In this document: piece by piece, positions 1 through 11,945 of the stretch
Layout: every line of letters starts with the position of its first letter
How positions within the stretch are numbered: the stretch's first letter is position 1
Origin: Cacajao melanocephalus
Taxonomy: Eukaryota > Chordata > Mammalia > Primates > Pitheciidae
Direction: 5' to 3'
Length of the DNA: 64,000 bases
Assembly: GCA_963573385.1 (NCBI GenBank)
Contig: CAUYLG010022104.1
Coordinates: 1 to 64,000, forward strand
The notes under the pieces: generated by a model
The model's input: only the letters and a program-made list of their open reading frames with translations
Databases searched by the model: none
What the model was told of the DNA's origin: nothing
Translations under genes and position numbers: made by a program

Positions 1-200
1 GCCTATGAGTGAGAACATGCGGTGTTTGGTTTTCTGTTCTTGTGTCAGTTTGCTGAGAAGATGGTTTCCCACTTCATCCAAGTCCCTACAAAGGACACAA
101 ACTCATCATTTTTTTATGGCTGCATAGTGTTCCATGGTGTATATGTGCCACATTTTCTTTGTCCAGTCTATCACTGATAGGCATTTGGGTTGGTTCCAGG
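1..200 (-). mobile_element. L1 LINE 3' portion, cut by left edge of window
   Basis: The plus strand reads as the reverse complement of the L1 ORF2 end and 3' UTR: the 'gagaacatgcggtgtttggt' block, the 'catccaagtccctacaaagg' block and 'ttccatggtgtatatgtgcc' are all primate L1 landmarks. Similarity stops near 200, so the element is 5'-truncated there and its 3' tail lies outside the window. It is too short to code for anything. Confidence 0.9.
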
Positions 201-1650
201 TCTACTTACGGGTTTATATTTTCAAAGCATACCATTTCAATTCAATGAATCTTTGCTGAGGACAACCCTGAAGCACAAAGTGGTTAAAAGATTTTTCCCA
301 ATGTCGCTGCAGCATTCAGTGACTATGGTGGGTATTTGTTATGTTCTCTGGAGCTCAACATCTCAAAGCCCTTCTTATGTTTGGGAACAGCAGTCAGGGC
401 TAGGACACTCTCAGCACAAGCACATGACCCTCTCCTCTCCAGCCACAAGCTCTCTCCCTGGGCTTTGCATCTGGAATGAGTGATGCAGAGATTTAGGGGA
501 CCCCGTGGAATCTGTGCCAATGGCAGTGGTGGTGGAGGCAGCGGCAGGCCCAGCAGTGGCAGCAGCCTACGTACCCATGCCAGACTTGCACCCTGTGTAG
601 ATTTGGCTGCTGTGGTGGCCACGTAGCCCCTCTTGGTTCTGGCTACTCCCTTTCAATTCTGCGAGCTACTTGGTACCCTTCCAATACATTCCTGTTTTGC
701 ATAAACTAACCAGAGTGGGTTTTTGTTGTTTGCAACCACAAATCACGACTAACACAGGGAACAAGCAGGTGAGAACTCAAGGGTGCCAGGTGGCTGCTGC
801 ACTCTTTGCTGAAAGCTCAGCTGATAGATGACTGTTTCAGACCCAGAAACCCAGTGTGGTTCAGCCTCCTTGCCTGGGAATGTTACAAGGGAATGCTGAA
901 CATGCCTCAGTGTGCTCACAAAATTGTGCAATTTTCCTGGAAAAGTAAAATAATAATTTAGGCCCTTTAGCAGGCTAGAAAGGACTCATTAGGGAGAGAA
1001 CAATGAGAAACAAATTAGGGAGCAAACAATGTGTAGATGATGGAGGCTGGGCCTGTGCCTTGACCTGGCATGGCTGGCCTGGTGAGCTGCTAGCTGTGGC
1101 CTGCACCACAGAGCAGGGGGTGGTGTTCGCCCCTTCCAGTCAGGCCTCACCTCTTGCAGGGTTCTATGGGTCTGCTCTAGTGCCCGTATGGGGGTTGGTG
1201 CTCATTGGGCAGCCAGGCTCTCGGTCCACTCCCTACTCTGCCTCTGACCCTGGGCTGGCTTGCACCAGCCTGGCCGCCCATACACAGTGCTGGAGTTCTT
1301 GCCTGGAGGATGAGGACTGCCGGAGCCTGGGATGTCATCTGGGGATGCCTCTTCCCTGCTTCTCTATCCAGACCACCTCTTCCGGGAGGGCAGTTGCATC
1401 TCCAAGAGATGCATCTCTTTCATCTCTTACACTTTGCACATGGTAGGTTTCAACAAGCGTTCCTTGGCAGTGAAGTGTGTGGCTGGTTTCTCCTTCTGCT
1501 CTTTGCTAACTCTTACTCCCAAACTGCCATGTGCCTGGGCAGTCAGATTTGAGTACAAAGGTACACATGGAGTTAGAGTGTTGCTTTTGATCAGAAGTCC
1601 CGGGCTTGGGTTAAGAGGGAGAGGAGAGCTTGGCAGGTTGATGGGTAAGC
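201..1650. other. single-copy DNA, with a possible old LTR end at 600-757
   Basis: No gene or young repeat is recognised here. At about 640-757 the text 'cattcctgttttgcataaac' followed by 'gtttgcaacca' and 'gactaacacag' resembles the 3' end of an old LTR-type repeat on the plus strand. I cannot name the family. The open frames at 190-483 and 1003-1446 lack any domain or codon pattern and look like chance. Confidence 0.4.
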
Positions 1651-1652
1651 CT

Positions 1653-1890
1653 CTACTCTCCTTTCCCTTCCCTTCCCTTCCCTCCCCTCCCCTTTCCCTC
1701 CCCCTCCCTTCCCTCCTCTCCCTTTTCCCTTCCCCATCCCCTTCCCCTTCCCCTTCCTCTTCCCCCCTCCCCCTCCCCTTCCCCTCCCCTGCCCCTTCCC
1801 CGCTCCCCTCCCCTCCCATTCCCCGTCCCCCCTCCCCTCCCCTCCCCTCCCCTCCCCTCCCTCCCCTTCCTTTCTTTTCTTTGTTATTTC
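1653..1890. repeat. polypyrimidine (CCCTT/CCCCT)n tract
   Basis: About 220 bases are almost entirely C and T, in shifting units of CCCTT, CCCCTT and CCCCT, with purines only on the minus strand. It abuts the poly-T head of the antisense Alu at 1891, so on the Alu's own strand it is an expanded A/G-rich tail (GGGAA-like units). The 189- and 170-codon frames crossing it are translations of the repeat. Confidence 0.95.
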
Positions 1891-2216
<326 letters not shown>

Positions 2217-2539
2217 ACCTTTTTTCTTTTTAGAAGGCCAATTCATGGCTTGAACCTTTCACATATGTATCAGCTGCAGTCCACTGATGACCTGTGGGTT
2301 GCTGTTGCCCTTTCAGGATGCTGGCATATATTTCTACCCACGTCTAGGGTGTGTTTGCCCCACATAGGCAAGCGGCAGGTGCTTTCCCACCTGCAACCCA
2401 GGGTTGACATAGGCCTGGGCTTCTCATTCAGCTCTTCCATTCAAGTACTTTAACACCACAGGACAGTGCACATAAGCCAGCATTAGCCTCCTCACTAGGC
2501 TCCCCACCTACTCTCTTGCCCAGGCTGCTATTTAAAGCA
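2217..2539. other. single-copy spacer
   Basis: Nothing recognised. It lies between an Alu and an L2 and shows no open frame beyond about 70 codons. Confidence 0.5.
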
Positions 2540-3275
2540 TAAATCAGATCAAGTAACTCCCCCAGTGAAAGCCCTCCCAAGGCTTCCCTTTGCACTGGGG
2601 CTCTTCCTACAATTCTCTGCTGTTTCTTGCCTTTCACTTCCTTGCTCCCAACACTCTAAGCACACTTGTCTCCTTCCTATCCTTGGAACATCCCAGACCT
2701 CAGGACCTTTGCACTTGATTTTCTCTTCCACCCTCGGCCCACCTCACCTCCTGCTCCTTCTTGTCATTCGGGTCTCAACTAAAACGTCCCTTCCTCTCTA
2801 CCCATCTAGTTTAGCGGTCTCTTCTTTTAATTTGCTCACTTCTTTCCCTTCTTTCCTTCCTTCCTTCTTGCTTTTTTGTCTGGCTCTGTCACCCAGGGTG
2901 GAGTGCAATGGCACAATCTTGACTTACTGCAACCCCTGCCTCCTGGATTTAAGTGATTCTCCTGCCTTAGCCTCCTGAGTAGCTGGGATTACAGGGATGC
3001 ACCACCACATCCAGCTAAGTTTTGTATTTTTAGTAGAGACGGGGTTTCACCATGTTGGACAGGCTGGTCTTGAACTCCTGGCCTCAAGTGATCTGCCCGC
3101 CTTGGCCTCCTGAAGTGCTAAGATTGCAGGCATGAGCCACCACACCTGGCCACTTTTATCTTCTTTATAGTTATCCCTTCCTAAAATTATCTTACTCATG
3201 TATTTGCCTACCTAGAACCATGCCTTGTGCATAGCAGTTGCTTGATGAAAGTTTTGCTGAATAAAAAAATGAAGA
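2540..3275 (+). mobile_element. L2 LINE 3' end, split by an Alu
   Basis: The left part (2540-2830) matches the L2 consensus text around 'cagatcaagtaactccc', 'cctcaggacctttgcactt' and the following CT-rich stretch. The right part (3153-3275) carries the L2 end 'catgccttgtgcatagcag' and 'gctgaataaa'. The Alu at 2866-3152 divides them, so the L2 is older. Orientation is sense on the plus strand. Confidence 0.75.
2866..3152 (-). mobile_element. Alu, antisense, inserted in the L2
   Basis: Both monomers are present in reverse complement, from 'tctggctctgtcacccagg' to 'ccaccacacctggcc'. It is rather diverged. A CTTT-rich stretch at 2840-2870 is the degraded tail. Confidence 0.93.
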
Positions 3276-5390
3276 CATAAACTAGTGGAAAATATTTTTA
3301 ACATCCATAGGAGTGTTTGAAAAAAGTCAACGTGAATTTAACTTATGTTGAGTGAACTGATTGTCAAATGCATGGATAAATTCATTGTTGAATAAATGAA
3401 TGAGTGGGTGGATAAAAAGTTGATGCTGCAGAGAACTGTATCCTTTTTATCTGGTGGTGTCTTGCACCTCCTGGCACAATGTTGGGTACACAGGCTCCAG
3501 AAACACATCAATCTGTGAATTCAAAGGGAACATGCTGCTCTGTTGCTTTCTCTCCTCCTTCTGGAAAAAGCAGAACTTTCTTGGAATCACAGGGTGTCCT
3601 TAAAGCCTGAAGAAGCAGGGATTTCAAATTGTTCTCTCCTCAGGATCTCACACCTCTCTGTTAGTTTAGACAGCTGACGACTGGCTGGGGTCATGACTCT
3701 TGGCATCACCACTCCAGGCTTCCCACAGAACGGGGGAACAGAGTTTCCATTGCTGCGAGAGCATTTCTTGGCTCAGTTCCTCCCTTGCTTCTCATTGAGA
3801 AGGAGGCCCCATGATGACCTCTGCCCCAGCGGATTTTCCAGCCACCTCTTGGATCACTTTCATGAAAGTGACACCTTCCAGTGGATTCCCCTCTTCCACC
3901 CAATATCCTCTGAACTGTACCTCCCCCACCGGGTATGTGCTCAAGAAATCTCTACCCACGGATTACTGGCATGAAGTTAAACAGATGCAGAAAGGGAAAG
4001 TGGGGAGAGAAATCACAGCGTGTCTCCTCAATCATCTGGAAGTGCCTTTCTCCTTTCAGTTTGGTGAAGTCTTCCTCAATTTATAACTTCTTGTTTATAG
4101 ATTTTTCTATCTCCTAGGAAGTTGATTCTGCAGTTCTGTAATCTACAATCCTAACTAACTCTGCTATTCTCCATAGGTCTCCTATGAGCAGGACACTCAT
4201 GGTCTTTGTTCTGGAAAATTTTCAAAGATGTTTGTATGGCCACACAGAGCAGATTTCTTCACTGACCAGTGTGATAAAGTCTCTTTCTGGGGCAATTAGG
4301 CATGTTTGCTTGCAGCCCCCTTATAAGATTGGGGGTTCCCTAAGCACAGGGCTCCTGAGCTGTGAAAAAGATCCACTCTATGCACACCGCACCTGCCCCG
4401 CCCCATGAACTTGGACAGTTGTGGGGACAGCAAAAGGATCTGATGCAAATACTAAGCTCATCTTCTTGCTCTGCGGCAATAGTCTATGATCTCTGACCCA
4501 GGAGTATTGTGTCTTCCACTAACATCCATGAAACCGTGGCAGGCTGACTCATTGGCTGAAAAAGCAGGGTCAAATCTCAGACCCTTCATAGTTCTTGACA
4601 CTCCTCTGGTCTATACTCCATAAATTAACTTTAAGTATGTATTTCTAGTATGTATTGTACATTAAACTTGTGCAGAATTTCAGGTAAGTGTATTTTGCTC
4701 CTCAAGGGCAGGCAGGTTTGCACCTTGCAAATTATCTTACACTTACGGGGCACATGGCAAGTGCCCCACAACTTCCTGTTGTGCCCTGTGGTTGGAGATG
4801 TGTCTCTACCATGTCCTTCAAAGCCACCATGTTGACCCCATGGTGATGGCGTATCTCCCAGTTCACAGGGGTCTATGCAGTTCCCCTTTGGTCATCTCCT
4901 CCATACTCACTGCTCAAGATGGCTGTTCACAGTAACAGACCCAAATGCCTCTGCTGGGAGCCCTGGGGCATGAGTCAATGCGACTGAAGCTGAGACACGA
5001 AGTGCTGGAGAGAAAACATCAACTCCTAACATCCTACCTAAGCGTCCAGAGTCTGGAGACCGTTCTCCCTGGGAAACAGAAGCTCATTGCCCTGGCTATC
5101 AGAACAGGAGACCTGACGTGTAGGTCGAATCTGGATAAATTTCAGCCTTACTCTTGGCAAGAGACACGGGGCCGCTGTGACACAGAAGTGAACCAACACA
5201 ACGAAGCCACCAAACCCTCTCTGCATCGGGATTTGGCAGCTTTTCTTTTCCCTTTCATGATGTTATACTCTCTGATACTATAGACAGAAGAGGCAAGATT
5301 CATGATTCTGTTAGCGAAACCACAAAACCGCTACTAAATGTGGCTCATGCAGACAGGGAGAGCCAGGCTGGAGACGGGAAGGGCCTCAGG
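3276..5390. other. 2.1 kb single-copy DNA
   Basis: I see no repeat that I can name and no frame longer than about 112 codons (4945-5283), which shows no domain. A block 'aataaatgaatgagtgggtg' near 3390 may be a stray L2 tail. This is ordinary single-copy DNA by eye. Confidence 0.5.
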
Positions 5391-5394
5391 GCTG

Positions 5395-5560
5395 GAGCCA
5401 AAAGTTCCTGAGTGTGGGTCTTGGCTCTGCCACTGTCAGCAGAAGGTCCCATTTCTCCACCTGAGCACAGGGCGGATCATAACAATAACACTGGTTCTGG
5501 GTCCATTGTGGCCGTAAGGGGAGTGAGTGTAAGAGCACTCAGACAATTGCAAGTGGCTCA
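5395..5560 (+). mobile_element. MIR SINE, diverged
   Basis: 'gggtcttggctctgccact' is the MIR core lead-in and is followed by 'catttctccacctgagcac' and 'ataacaataacac', in the order of MIR sense text. Identity is low and the edges are uncertain. Confidence 0.5.
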
Positions 5561-5719
5561 GGTGAGGTGACGGAGGGGAATGTCACTCCTTAGGGGGCCA
5601 CCAGGGAATGTAGATGAGATCCCTTCCCTGAAAATCCTTCCCTCCAAAGGAGAGTCCTTTTACAGCTGCCGGAACAGCAGCCAAGCTTCTTGGCTCAGAG
5701 TCAGGGTGATATTAATAGT

Positions 5720-5915
5720 GAAAGTAACAAGTTAGCAGGTGTGCGTGAGGGGCCAGATGCTTCACACGTGTAGGATGCTATTTCTAACCCTGAATCATTC
5801 TGAAATTTATATTTATGTCAATGCTGACCTATTCTAATATTTCAAATGAGGAAACTGGTTCTTAAGAAATTTGCAGTGCCTGTCTGAAGTCCTGTAGTGA
5901 GTTCAGAGTTGGGGT
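5720..5915 (-). mobile_element. MIR SINE, antisense
   Basis: The order 'gatgcttcacacgtgt', 'caaatgaggaaactgg', 'aagaaatttgcagtgcctg' and 'gtgagttcagagttgg' follows the reverse complement of MIR. It is old and diverged. Confidence 0.6.
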
Positions 5916-6216
5916 GCCTCCCCATATGTGTGAATAAAGACCGTCAAGGGAGCGCACGATCCTAGATTGGTTCTGCGGCTGCACAGAATGACACATAAAG
6001 GAAGGACAGGTGTCCCCTGTTTGACAGGCGCACACCTAGTGTTGGTACCACAGTTGGTAAGAGTGAAGAGTCCTTTCCCAAGGGTTATGTATTTATGCAT
6101 ATTTCCATCTTCTAGGAGAAGACAATGAGGTTCAAGGAACTGTGACAGCCCCAGAGCCCGTGGAGAGATGCCAAGCGGAACAAGGCAATGTCTTCCCCGG
6201 GGGTGCTGCCATGTCT

Positions 6217-6600
6217 GTTGCAGCCATAAAAGAGAATGAGCTCATGTATTTTTCAGGGACATGGATGAAGCTGGAAACCATCATCCTCAGCAAACTAACA
6301 CAGGAACGGGAACAGAAAACCAAACACCGCATGTTCTCACTCATAAGTGGAAGCTGAACAATGAGAACACATGGACACAGGGAGGGAAACATCACACACC
6401 CAGGCCTGTGTGGGGGTGGGCGAGGGGAGGGAGAGCATTAGGACAAATACCTAATGCATGTGGTGCATAAAACCTAGATGATGGGTTGATGGGTGCAGCA
6501 AACCACCTGGCACATGTAGACCTATGTAACAAACCTTCACGTTCTGCACGTGTATCCCAGAACTTAAAGTAAAATAAAAAATTAAAATAAGAAAGAAAAG
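6217..6600 (+). mobile_element. L1 (L1PA/PB-type) 3' end with A-rich tail
   Basis: Sense L1 text: 'cagggacatggatgaagctg', 'accaaacaccgcatgttctc', 'acacatggacacagggaggg', then 'cctatgtaacaaacc' and an A-rich tail at 6565-6600. It is a severely 5'-truncated copy of under 400 bases covering the last ORF2 codons and the 3' UTR. It cannot move by itself. Confidence 0.93.
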
Positions 6601-7200
6601 AAAGGTGCCTGGAGGCATTTCTGCTTGCACAGGTGGGAGGGCAGTGCCAGGAGGACTGACTGTCACCCTGTGACTTTAGCAATGGGATTGTTTTGCCAAG
6701 TGTGCCCTGTGTCTAGGCTGGCTGGGCCCTGGCTCTCTCCCTCCAGCGTGGGCCTGGACCAGTGGGGCATTGCTGCTTGTTGCTTGGGCTCCTTGACATA
6801 GCAGGTCTAGAGTCTGGCCTCTGAGAAGTGTGGGGGCGTGGGAGTGTCCTGGAATAGGAGCCCAGAAGCATCAACCTCTAATACAGACTCTTTCATTCCT
6901 TAGGAAGCATGAGACTTGCCCCTTGGCCCACAGAAGAGCCCAGGAGATATCGAGGGCCACCTTGATGGCTGGGGAAGCTGGTCCATTGTCTTTCAGAGTC
7001 CACAGTGGCCAGCATAGTTGGCACTCGGGGGGACAATGCATTTAGACAGCAGCTGGGTGCTGCCAGTGCCCCTGGGCTTGCAGAGATTCCACGGGACACC
7101 CTTTCTGTCACTGTAGTCAGAACCCTTACCTCCTCTAAGTTGAAGCTGATGTGAAGCTAATGCCATCTACCCCAGAGGACTAAAGGAGTTAAACCCCCAA
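6601..7200. other. single-copy spacer
   Basis: No repeat or gene recognised. The open frames at 6830-7045 and 6893-7111 are short and overlap on opposite strands, as expected by chance. Confidence 0.5.
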
Positions 7201-7204
7201 CATT

Positions 7205-7430
7205 TGTCACATGCTTGCCACACATCAGGACCATCAGGACCAGTGAAGTGTGTTTTATGCATTTTTTATTTACTGCAATGAGCGGTGTGCTCTTATTTTC
7301 ATTTTACAGATGGAGCCCCAGGTTTGAGAGGTTACCTGGCCTGGCTTTGTGCCCTTGCCTGAAGTCACTCAGCTGGAGAGCAGAGCAGCAGGGACTCCAA
7401 GCCAGCCCCTGGCCCTAGAGCCTGGGCGTT
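7205..7430 (-). mobile_element. MIR SINE, antisense
   Basis: 'cttattttcattttacagat' followed by 'gaggttacctggcctgg', 'gaagtcactcagctgg' and 'gactccaagccag' is MIR in reverse complement. Confidence 0.7.
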
Positions 7431-8125
7431 TGGTCAGGTACCCACGTGGCTCCCGGGTCATGTTCGTTTATTCATTACAGGGTGGCTCAAGAGGTGGGGA
7501 ACCCGATCTGCTGTTGGACAAAGACTATGACCAGACAGAGCTGTCCTGGGTCTCTGAGGGACATGGCCTTGTCTGCTAAGTGCCTGCCTCAATCCCACCT
7601 CTCAAAAACCATTTCAAAAACTTCTGCTTGGAGCCAACTGAGGGCAAGGGGCTTAGGAGATACACCCTTCAGCTGAGGGGTGGCTTCATTTTGCAGCGAA
7701 ATGTTAAGCAGCAGAGCCAGAAGAAGAATATATATGTTGAAGACACAATCTTTTCGTGAGCCGGGGGCTTGGCTGTCCCATGTGAGCTGGACCAGCTTCC
7801 TGGGTATTGGCTAGGGGCTCCCTCCTCCCTCCTCTGTAGAGTATGAGGAGAGCAAGTTACCTCACAGGACACAGGGGCCATATCTGGGGAGTAGACCAGC
7901 AGGACGCATGCCACTTTGTAGAGAAGGGGCCTCCAGGACACAGTGTGGCATCATTCAGCCTCCAGACAGCAATGGCATTGAACTCATTCCCCAGGGCAGT
8001 TCAAATGATTGGCAGGAGTTGGCTGGAGCCCTGAGCTCAGGGGGCCACTCCTGGGGGATAGGTTAGTCTTGTCTGCAGTGGGCAGGGTAGGGAGGCCAGT
8101 GGTACGTGGGCTGCTTCTGGGGCTG
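7431..8125. other. single-copy spacer
   Basis: Nothing recognised. Frames here are under 95 codons and overlap one another. Confidence 0.45.
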
Positions 8126-8129
8126 AATC

Positions 8130-8500
8130 GAATACAAATGGCTAAGATGCAGGTTTGGCTGTACGTGACCAAGACTCAGCGTAACAATGGCTTAAACCAG
8201 GGAGAAGCGTGTTACTCTCCCTCAGAAAAACCCTAGCTGGGTTGGTGACCTCTCTGCGGCGCCATCGAGGCCCGGGTGTGGTCGATCTTGTTGCCCTGCC
8301 TTTGAGGTCATTGCCTCCACAGCATGGTCTGACTCAGCTCCAGGGACTGGTGCGAAGCTATGCTGTGCCTCGGAAGGAAAGCAGGTCTTTGTGGCAGACA
8401 GTGTTTCTGATGTTAATAGCTCAGGAAAGACACTCAACTGGCACTAGTAGTTCCAGGATGGTTTACTTCATCACACACCTGTACAGATGAAGGGTCTGAT
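8130..8500. other. probable old interspersed repeat, family not assigned
   Basis: The stretch with 'gtaacaatggcttaaacc', 'cttgttgccctgcctttg' and 'ctccagggactggtgcg' resembles a dispersed repeat I have met as 'gcttaaacaagatagaag' text, but I cannot name the family. It is not coding as far as I can see. Confidence 0.3.
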
Positions 8501-8734
8501 AAGAGGAATCAGAATGTTTTCTGGTGCCTCAGGCAGCAAAGTAGTGAAAGGTGAAATAGCAGCTGTGGATCAATTGCATTTTAATTCACTTTATGTTCAT
8601 CCAGCCGGAGCTGGAGGTCAAAGGGAGGGAAAGCACTCCTGTATCAAGGATCTGAATAGATAGCATCAAAGCTCAATTAGCCAGAAAGCTTGGTTCTGCT
8701 CCTAACTTCCATTGGGGGAGGTGACAGTGGAGAG

Positions 8735-8940
8735 TACAACAAGTGCTTTGGAGTGTCACAGACCCAGTTTTACATTCTGGTTGTGTGAGTTGCTAACCAT
8801 TTGGGCAAATGGCAGAGTACTTGCTCTCTTTTATCTCACATTCTCTGCAGATCTGGAGGAGAATTCAGTGAAATTTAAGTGCCTGGCCTCACTTGGCATA
8901 AAGTACGTGTTCAACTAATAACCATTGTTATTTCAACAGA
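8735..8940 (+). mobile_element. MIR SINE
   Basis: 'gtcacagacccagttttac', 'ttgtgtgagttgctaacc', 'gaattcagtgaaatttaag' and 'gtacgtgttcaactaataa' follow MIR sense order across the core and the 3' end. Confidence 0.6.
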
Positions 8941-9079
8941 GGAAATACCTCATGTTCAAAAGCCTACAGTAGGGGTCTGGGCTCCTAAAAAGATTCTCAC
9001 TTTCTGATTCCAAGAAAAATGTACTCGTGTTTAGAAATTTGGTAGTATATAGTTGCTATTTTCACCATTAAAAAAAATT

Positions 9080-10052
9080 AAGATTTATAAACCAGCACAT
9101 GAAAAGATTTCAGCATCATTGGCCATTAGGGAAATGCAAATTAAAATCACAATGAGATAGGATTGCACACTTATCAGAATGGTTAAAATAATAAATAGAG
9201 ACAAAACCAAATGCTGCTGAGGATGTTGAGAGACTAGATCTCGCATACGTAGCTACTGGGAACGTGAAATGGCCTTCATTCCGGAAAAGAGTTTGGTAGT
9301 GCCTTTTAGAACTAAAAATGAGACTTACCATATGACCCAGCAATTGCATTCTTGGGCATTTATTTCAGAGAAATAAAAACTTAGGTGATGAATAACATGG
9401 ACACAAGCATCATAGTAGTAGCTTTATTCCTAATAGCTGAAAACTGGAAACTACCCAGATGTCCTTCAACGGGGAACAGTTAAACTCCCTGTGGCATATC
9501 CACACTGTGGGATACTATTCAGCAAAGGAACGAACTATTGATATACACAACAGCCTGGATGAATCTCCAGGGAATTACGCTCAGTGAAAACAGCTAATAT
9601 AAGAAGGTTACATATGCTGTGATTCCATTGATATAACATGCTTGAAATAACAAAAATGCAGAGATAGAGAACAGATTCGTAGTTACCAGGGGTTAGGGAG
9701 GGGAGGAGAAGGAGCAGGTGCAAAGGGGTGACAAGGAAGGAGCCTTGCGGGGATTGAATAGTGCTGTATCTTAATTGGGTGGTGGTTACATTAAGCTACA
9801 CATGTGATACAACTGCATAGAATTATACATCCTCCACACACACTACTACGGGTGTATGTAACTGGAGAGATCTGCATAAACTCTGCATTGTACCAATGCT
9901 AATTTCCTGGGTTTTATATTATATTTTGTATTTCCTGTAATAAAGTTGTGCTAGATGTTAACTTTGGGAGAGGGTATATGGGACTTCCCTGTACATTTTG
10001 TTGCAATTTCCTGTGAATCTATAATTGTTTCAAAATAAAAAGTAAAAGATAT
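9080..10052 (+). mobile_element. L1M (MA/MB-type) 3' end
   Basis: Sense L1 text runs from the ORF2 end ('tcattggccattagggaaat', 'atatgacccagcaattgc', 'cagatgtccttcaac') into a 3' UTR with 'gtaccaatgctaatttcctg' and 'cctgtgaatctataattg', ending in an A-rich tail at 10034-10050. ORF2 is destroyed by stops. It abuts a second, older L1 3' UTR on the right. Confidence 0.9.
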
Positions 10053-10460
10053 CTTAAAGTTTCAGAAAGTAAGGAAGTGCTAAAAAGCAAAATAAACCTG
10101 CACTGATGGGAATTTATCAAAGCAACACAGGAACCAACTGAAAGAACTCTCATTGGCCAAATCTGGAACAATTTGAACGACAAAATAGATAAAATGGTAT
10201 TGGATTATGACCCAACATATAAGATAAACACCCAAGAATACACACTAATGCACATAAATGATTGAACTAATAAATGGAAGAGAAGAGATGATCTCTTTTG
10301 CAGAATTCTAAATAATTTATGTAGATCCTTCACCCTAAAGGAGGTGACCATAACTCCCCACTCCTTAAGTCACTATGCACAGTGACTTCCCTCCAAAGAG
10401 TATAGAAAGGGCAAGAAGAAAGGGTAATTTTACAGTGGGAAAACCACGCAGACACTAATT

Positions 10461-10826
10461 CCTATGATTTGAATGTATGTGTTCCTCTGAAATTCATATG
10501 CTAGAACTTAAACTCGAAGGTGGTGGTATTAAGAGGTAGGCCTTTCAGGAAGGGTCATGAGGGCTCTGCCATCTTGGATGGATGAGTACTCTTATAAGAG
10601 GGTTTGGGGCATGTCGTAGTGCCTTTTGCCCTTCCGCCTCTTGCCACGGGAGGACACAGCAGCAGGCACCATCTTGGAAGCCAAGTGCCGTCCTCACCAG
10701 ACACTGAATCAGCTGTCTTCTTGATCTTGGACTTCTCAGCCTCCAGAACCATAAAGCATATATTTCTGTGCTTATAAGTAACCCAGTCTAAGGTATTTTT
10801 AATAGCAGCATAAATGGACTAAGATA
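10461..10826 (+). mobile_element. MaLR solo LTR (MSTD/MLT1A-like)
   Basis: A 366-base LTR in sense: 'tatgatttgaatgtatgtg' start, 'ggtcatgagggctctgcc', 'gaggacacagcagcagg', 'gacttctcagcctccag' and the end 'cagcataaatggactaaga'. No internal region is present, so it is a solo LTR formed by LTR-LTR recombination. It interrupts the L1M. Confidence 0.9.
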
Positions 10827-11035
10827 CTGTCTCAGCCAGGGATCAAGGTCAATATGAATAATGATAAATCATGCATCTACTCTTGCTACGATGTAATGAG
10901 GATGGTACTTTATATTTGTGATTTTCGTCTCCCAAGCCCATAACCCCAGTCTAATCACAACAGAAATCAGACAAATTCTAACAGAGGGATGTCTTACAAA
11001 ACAATGACCAGTACTCCGCAAGACTCTCAAAGTCG

Positions 11036-11068
11036 TCAAAAACAAAACAAAACAAAACAAAAAAACAA
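11036..11068 (+). repeat. (CAAAA)n simple repeat in L1 3' UTR
   Basis: Five or six CAAAA-like units within the A-rich part of the L1M 3' UTR. Confidence 0.85.
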
Positions 11069-11424
11069 GGAAAGGTAGAGAAACTGCCACAACCCAGAGG
11101 AGCCTAAGGAGACATAATAACTAAATGTAACGTGGAATTTCATTTGGGGTCCCGGAACAGAAGGACATTAGGAAAAAAAACAAAGAAATCTGAATAAACT
11201 ATGGACTTTGTTAATAATGTATCAATATTGGTTCATTAATTGTAACAGATGTACCACACCAATGTAAGGTGTTAGTAATAGGGGAAACTGTGGATGGAGT
11301 ACATGGGAATTCTCTCTACCGGCTTCTCCATTTTTTTTATAAACCTAAAACTGTTCTAAAAAAATAAAGTCATTTTACCAAATAAAAGTTAAAAGAAATT
11401 GAAGATTTGATATACCATTTCTGA

Positions 11425-11640
11425 GCAACCACGGTGAGCCAGGCATTTTCATCAGTATGTTTAAGGTCAAAATTGCCCTAATGGTGGATTATTAACTCTG
11501 CATCACAGAACACAGACTTGCGCACCCTGGGGCTCAGAGAGGTCAGTTTCCTAGGGTGCCCCCTGGGGAAGTGGCTGAGCTGGAGTGTGTGCTCATGTCT
11601 TCTGACTCCCTTCTGCGGTTCTTCCCATGATGGCATGTTA
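11425..11640 (-). mobile_element. MIR SINE, antisense
   Basis: 'gtgagccaggcattttcatc', 'ctcagagaggtcagtttcc' and 'gctgagctggagtgtgtgc' appear in reverse MIR order. It is diverged. Confidence 0.6.
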
Positions 11641-11739
11641 TTGAGTGATGGCCGTGAGACTCAGTTAACCAGCAGCTTCTACTAACCAGAGCTCCCCATT
11701 CCGCAGCCATTCACAGTCTTGCTGTCTCCAGGGAACTTA

Positions 11740-11945
11740 ATATAACTCCCTGAACTTTACACAGGTGAGTTCTTATTTTCACAGCCATCCCGGAAGGTAG
11801 AAATTGTTGGCTCCACGTTAGAGATGAAGAAGCTGAGACTCAGTAACTTTCTCATGGCCACTGAGCTAGTGATAGGTCAGAATTCAAGTGCAAGGCTTGT
11901 GCTCTCCCACCGTGCCATGCTGTCCCCTTGTGTGACCAGCATGAG
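11740..11945 (-). mobile_element. MIR SINE, antisense
   Basis: 'cagccatcccggaaggtag', 'gagatgaagaagctgagac', 'ctgagctagtgataggtcag' and 'aattcaagtgcaaggc' match reverse MIR. It is a separate copy from the one 100 bases upstream. Confidence 0.7.

Larger units (their letters stand above)
10060..11395 (+). mobile_element. older L1M 3' UTR, split by a MaLR LTR
   Basis: The left piece (10060-10460) has 'gtgacttccctccaaagag' and 'aattttacagtgggaaaacc'. The right piece (10827-11395) resumes with 'ctcagccagggatcaagg', then 'aggagcctaaggagacat', 'gtatcaatattggttcatt' and 'aacctaaaactgttc' before 'aataaagtc'. The two halves are collinear with L1M 3' UTR text, so the LTR between them is a later insertion. 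Confidence 0.85.

Noticed and set aside
1003..1446. 147-codon frame in single-copy DNA
   Set aside because: No domain, no signal peptide pattern, and overlapping frames of similar size on the same strand point to chance.
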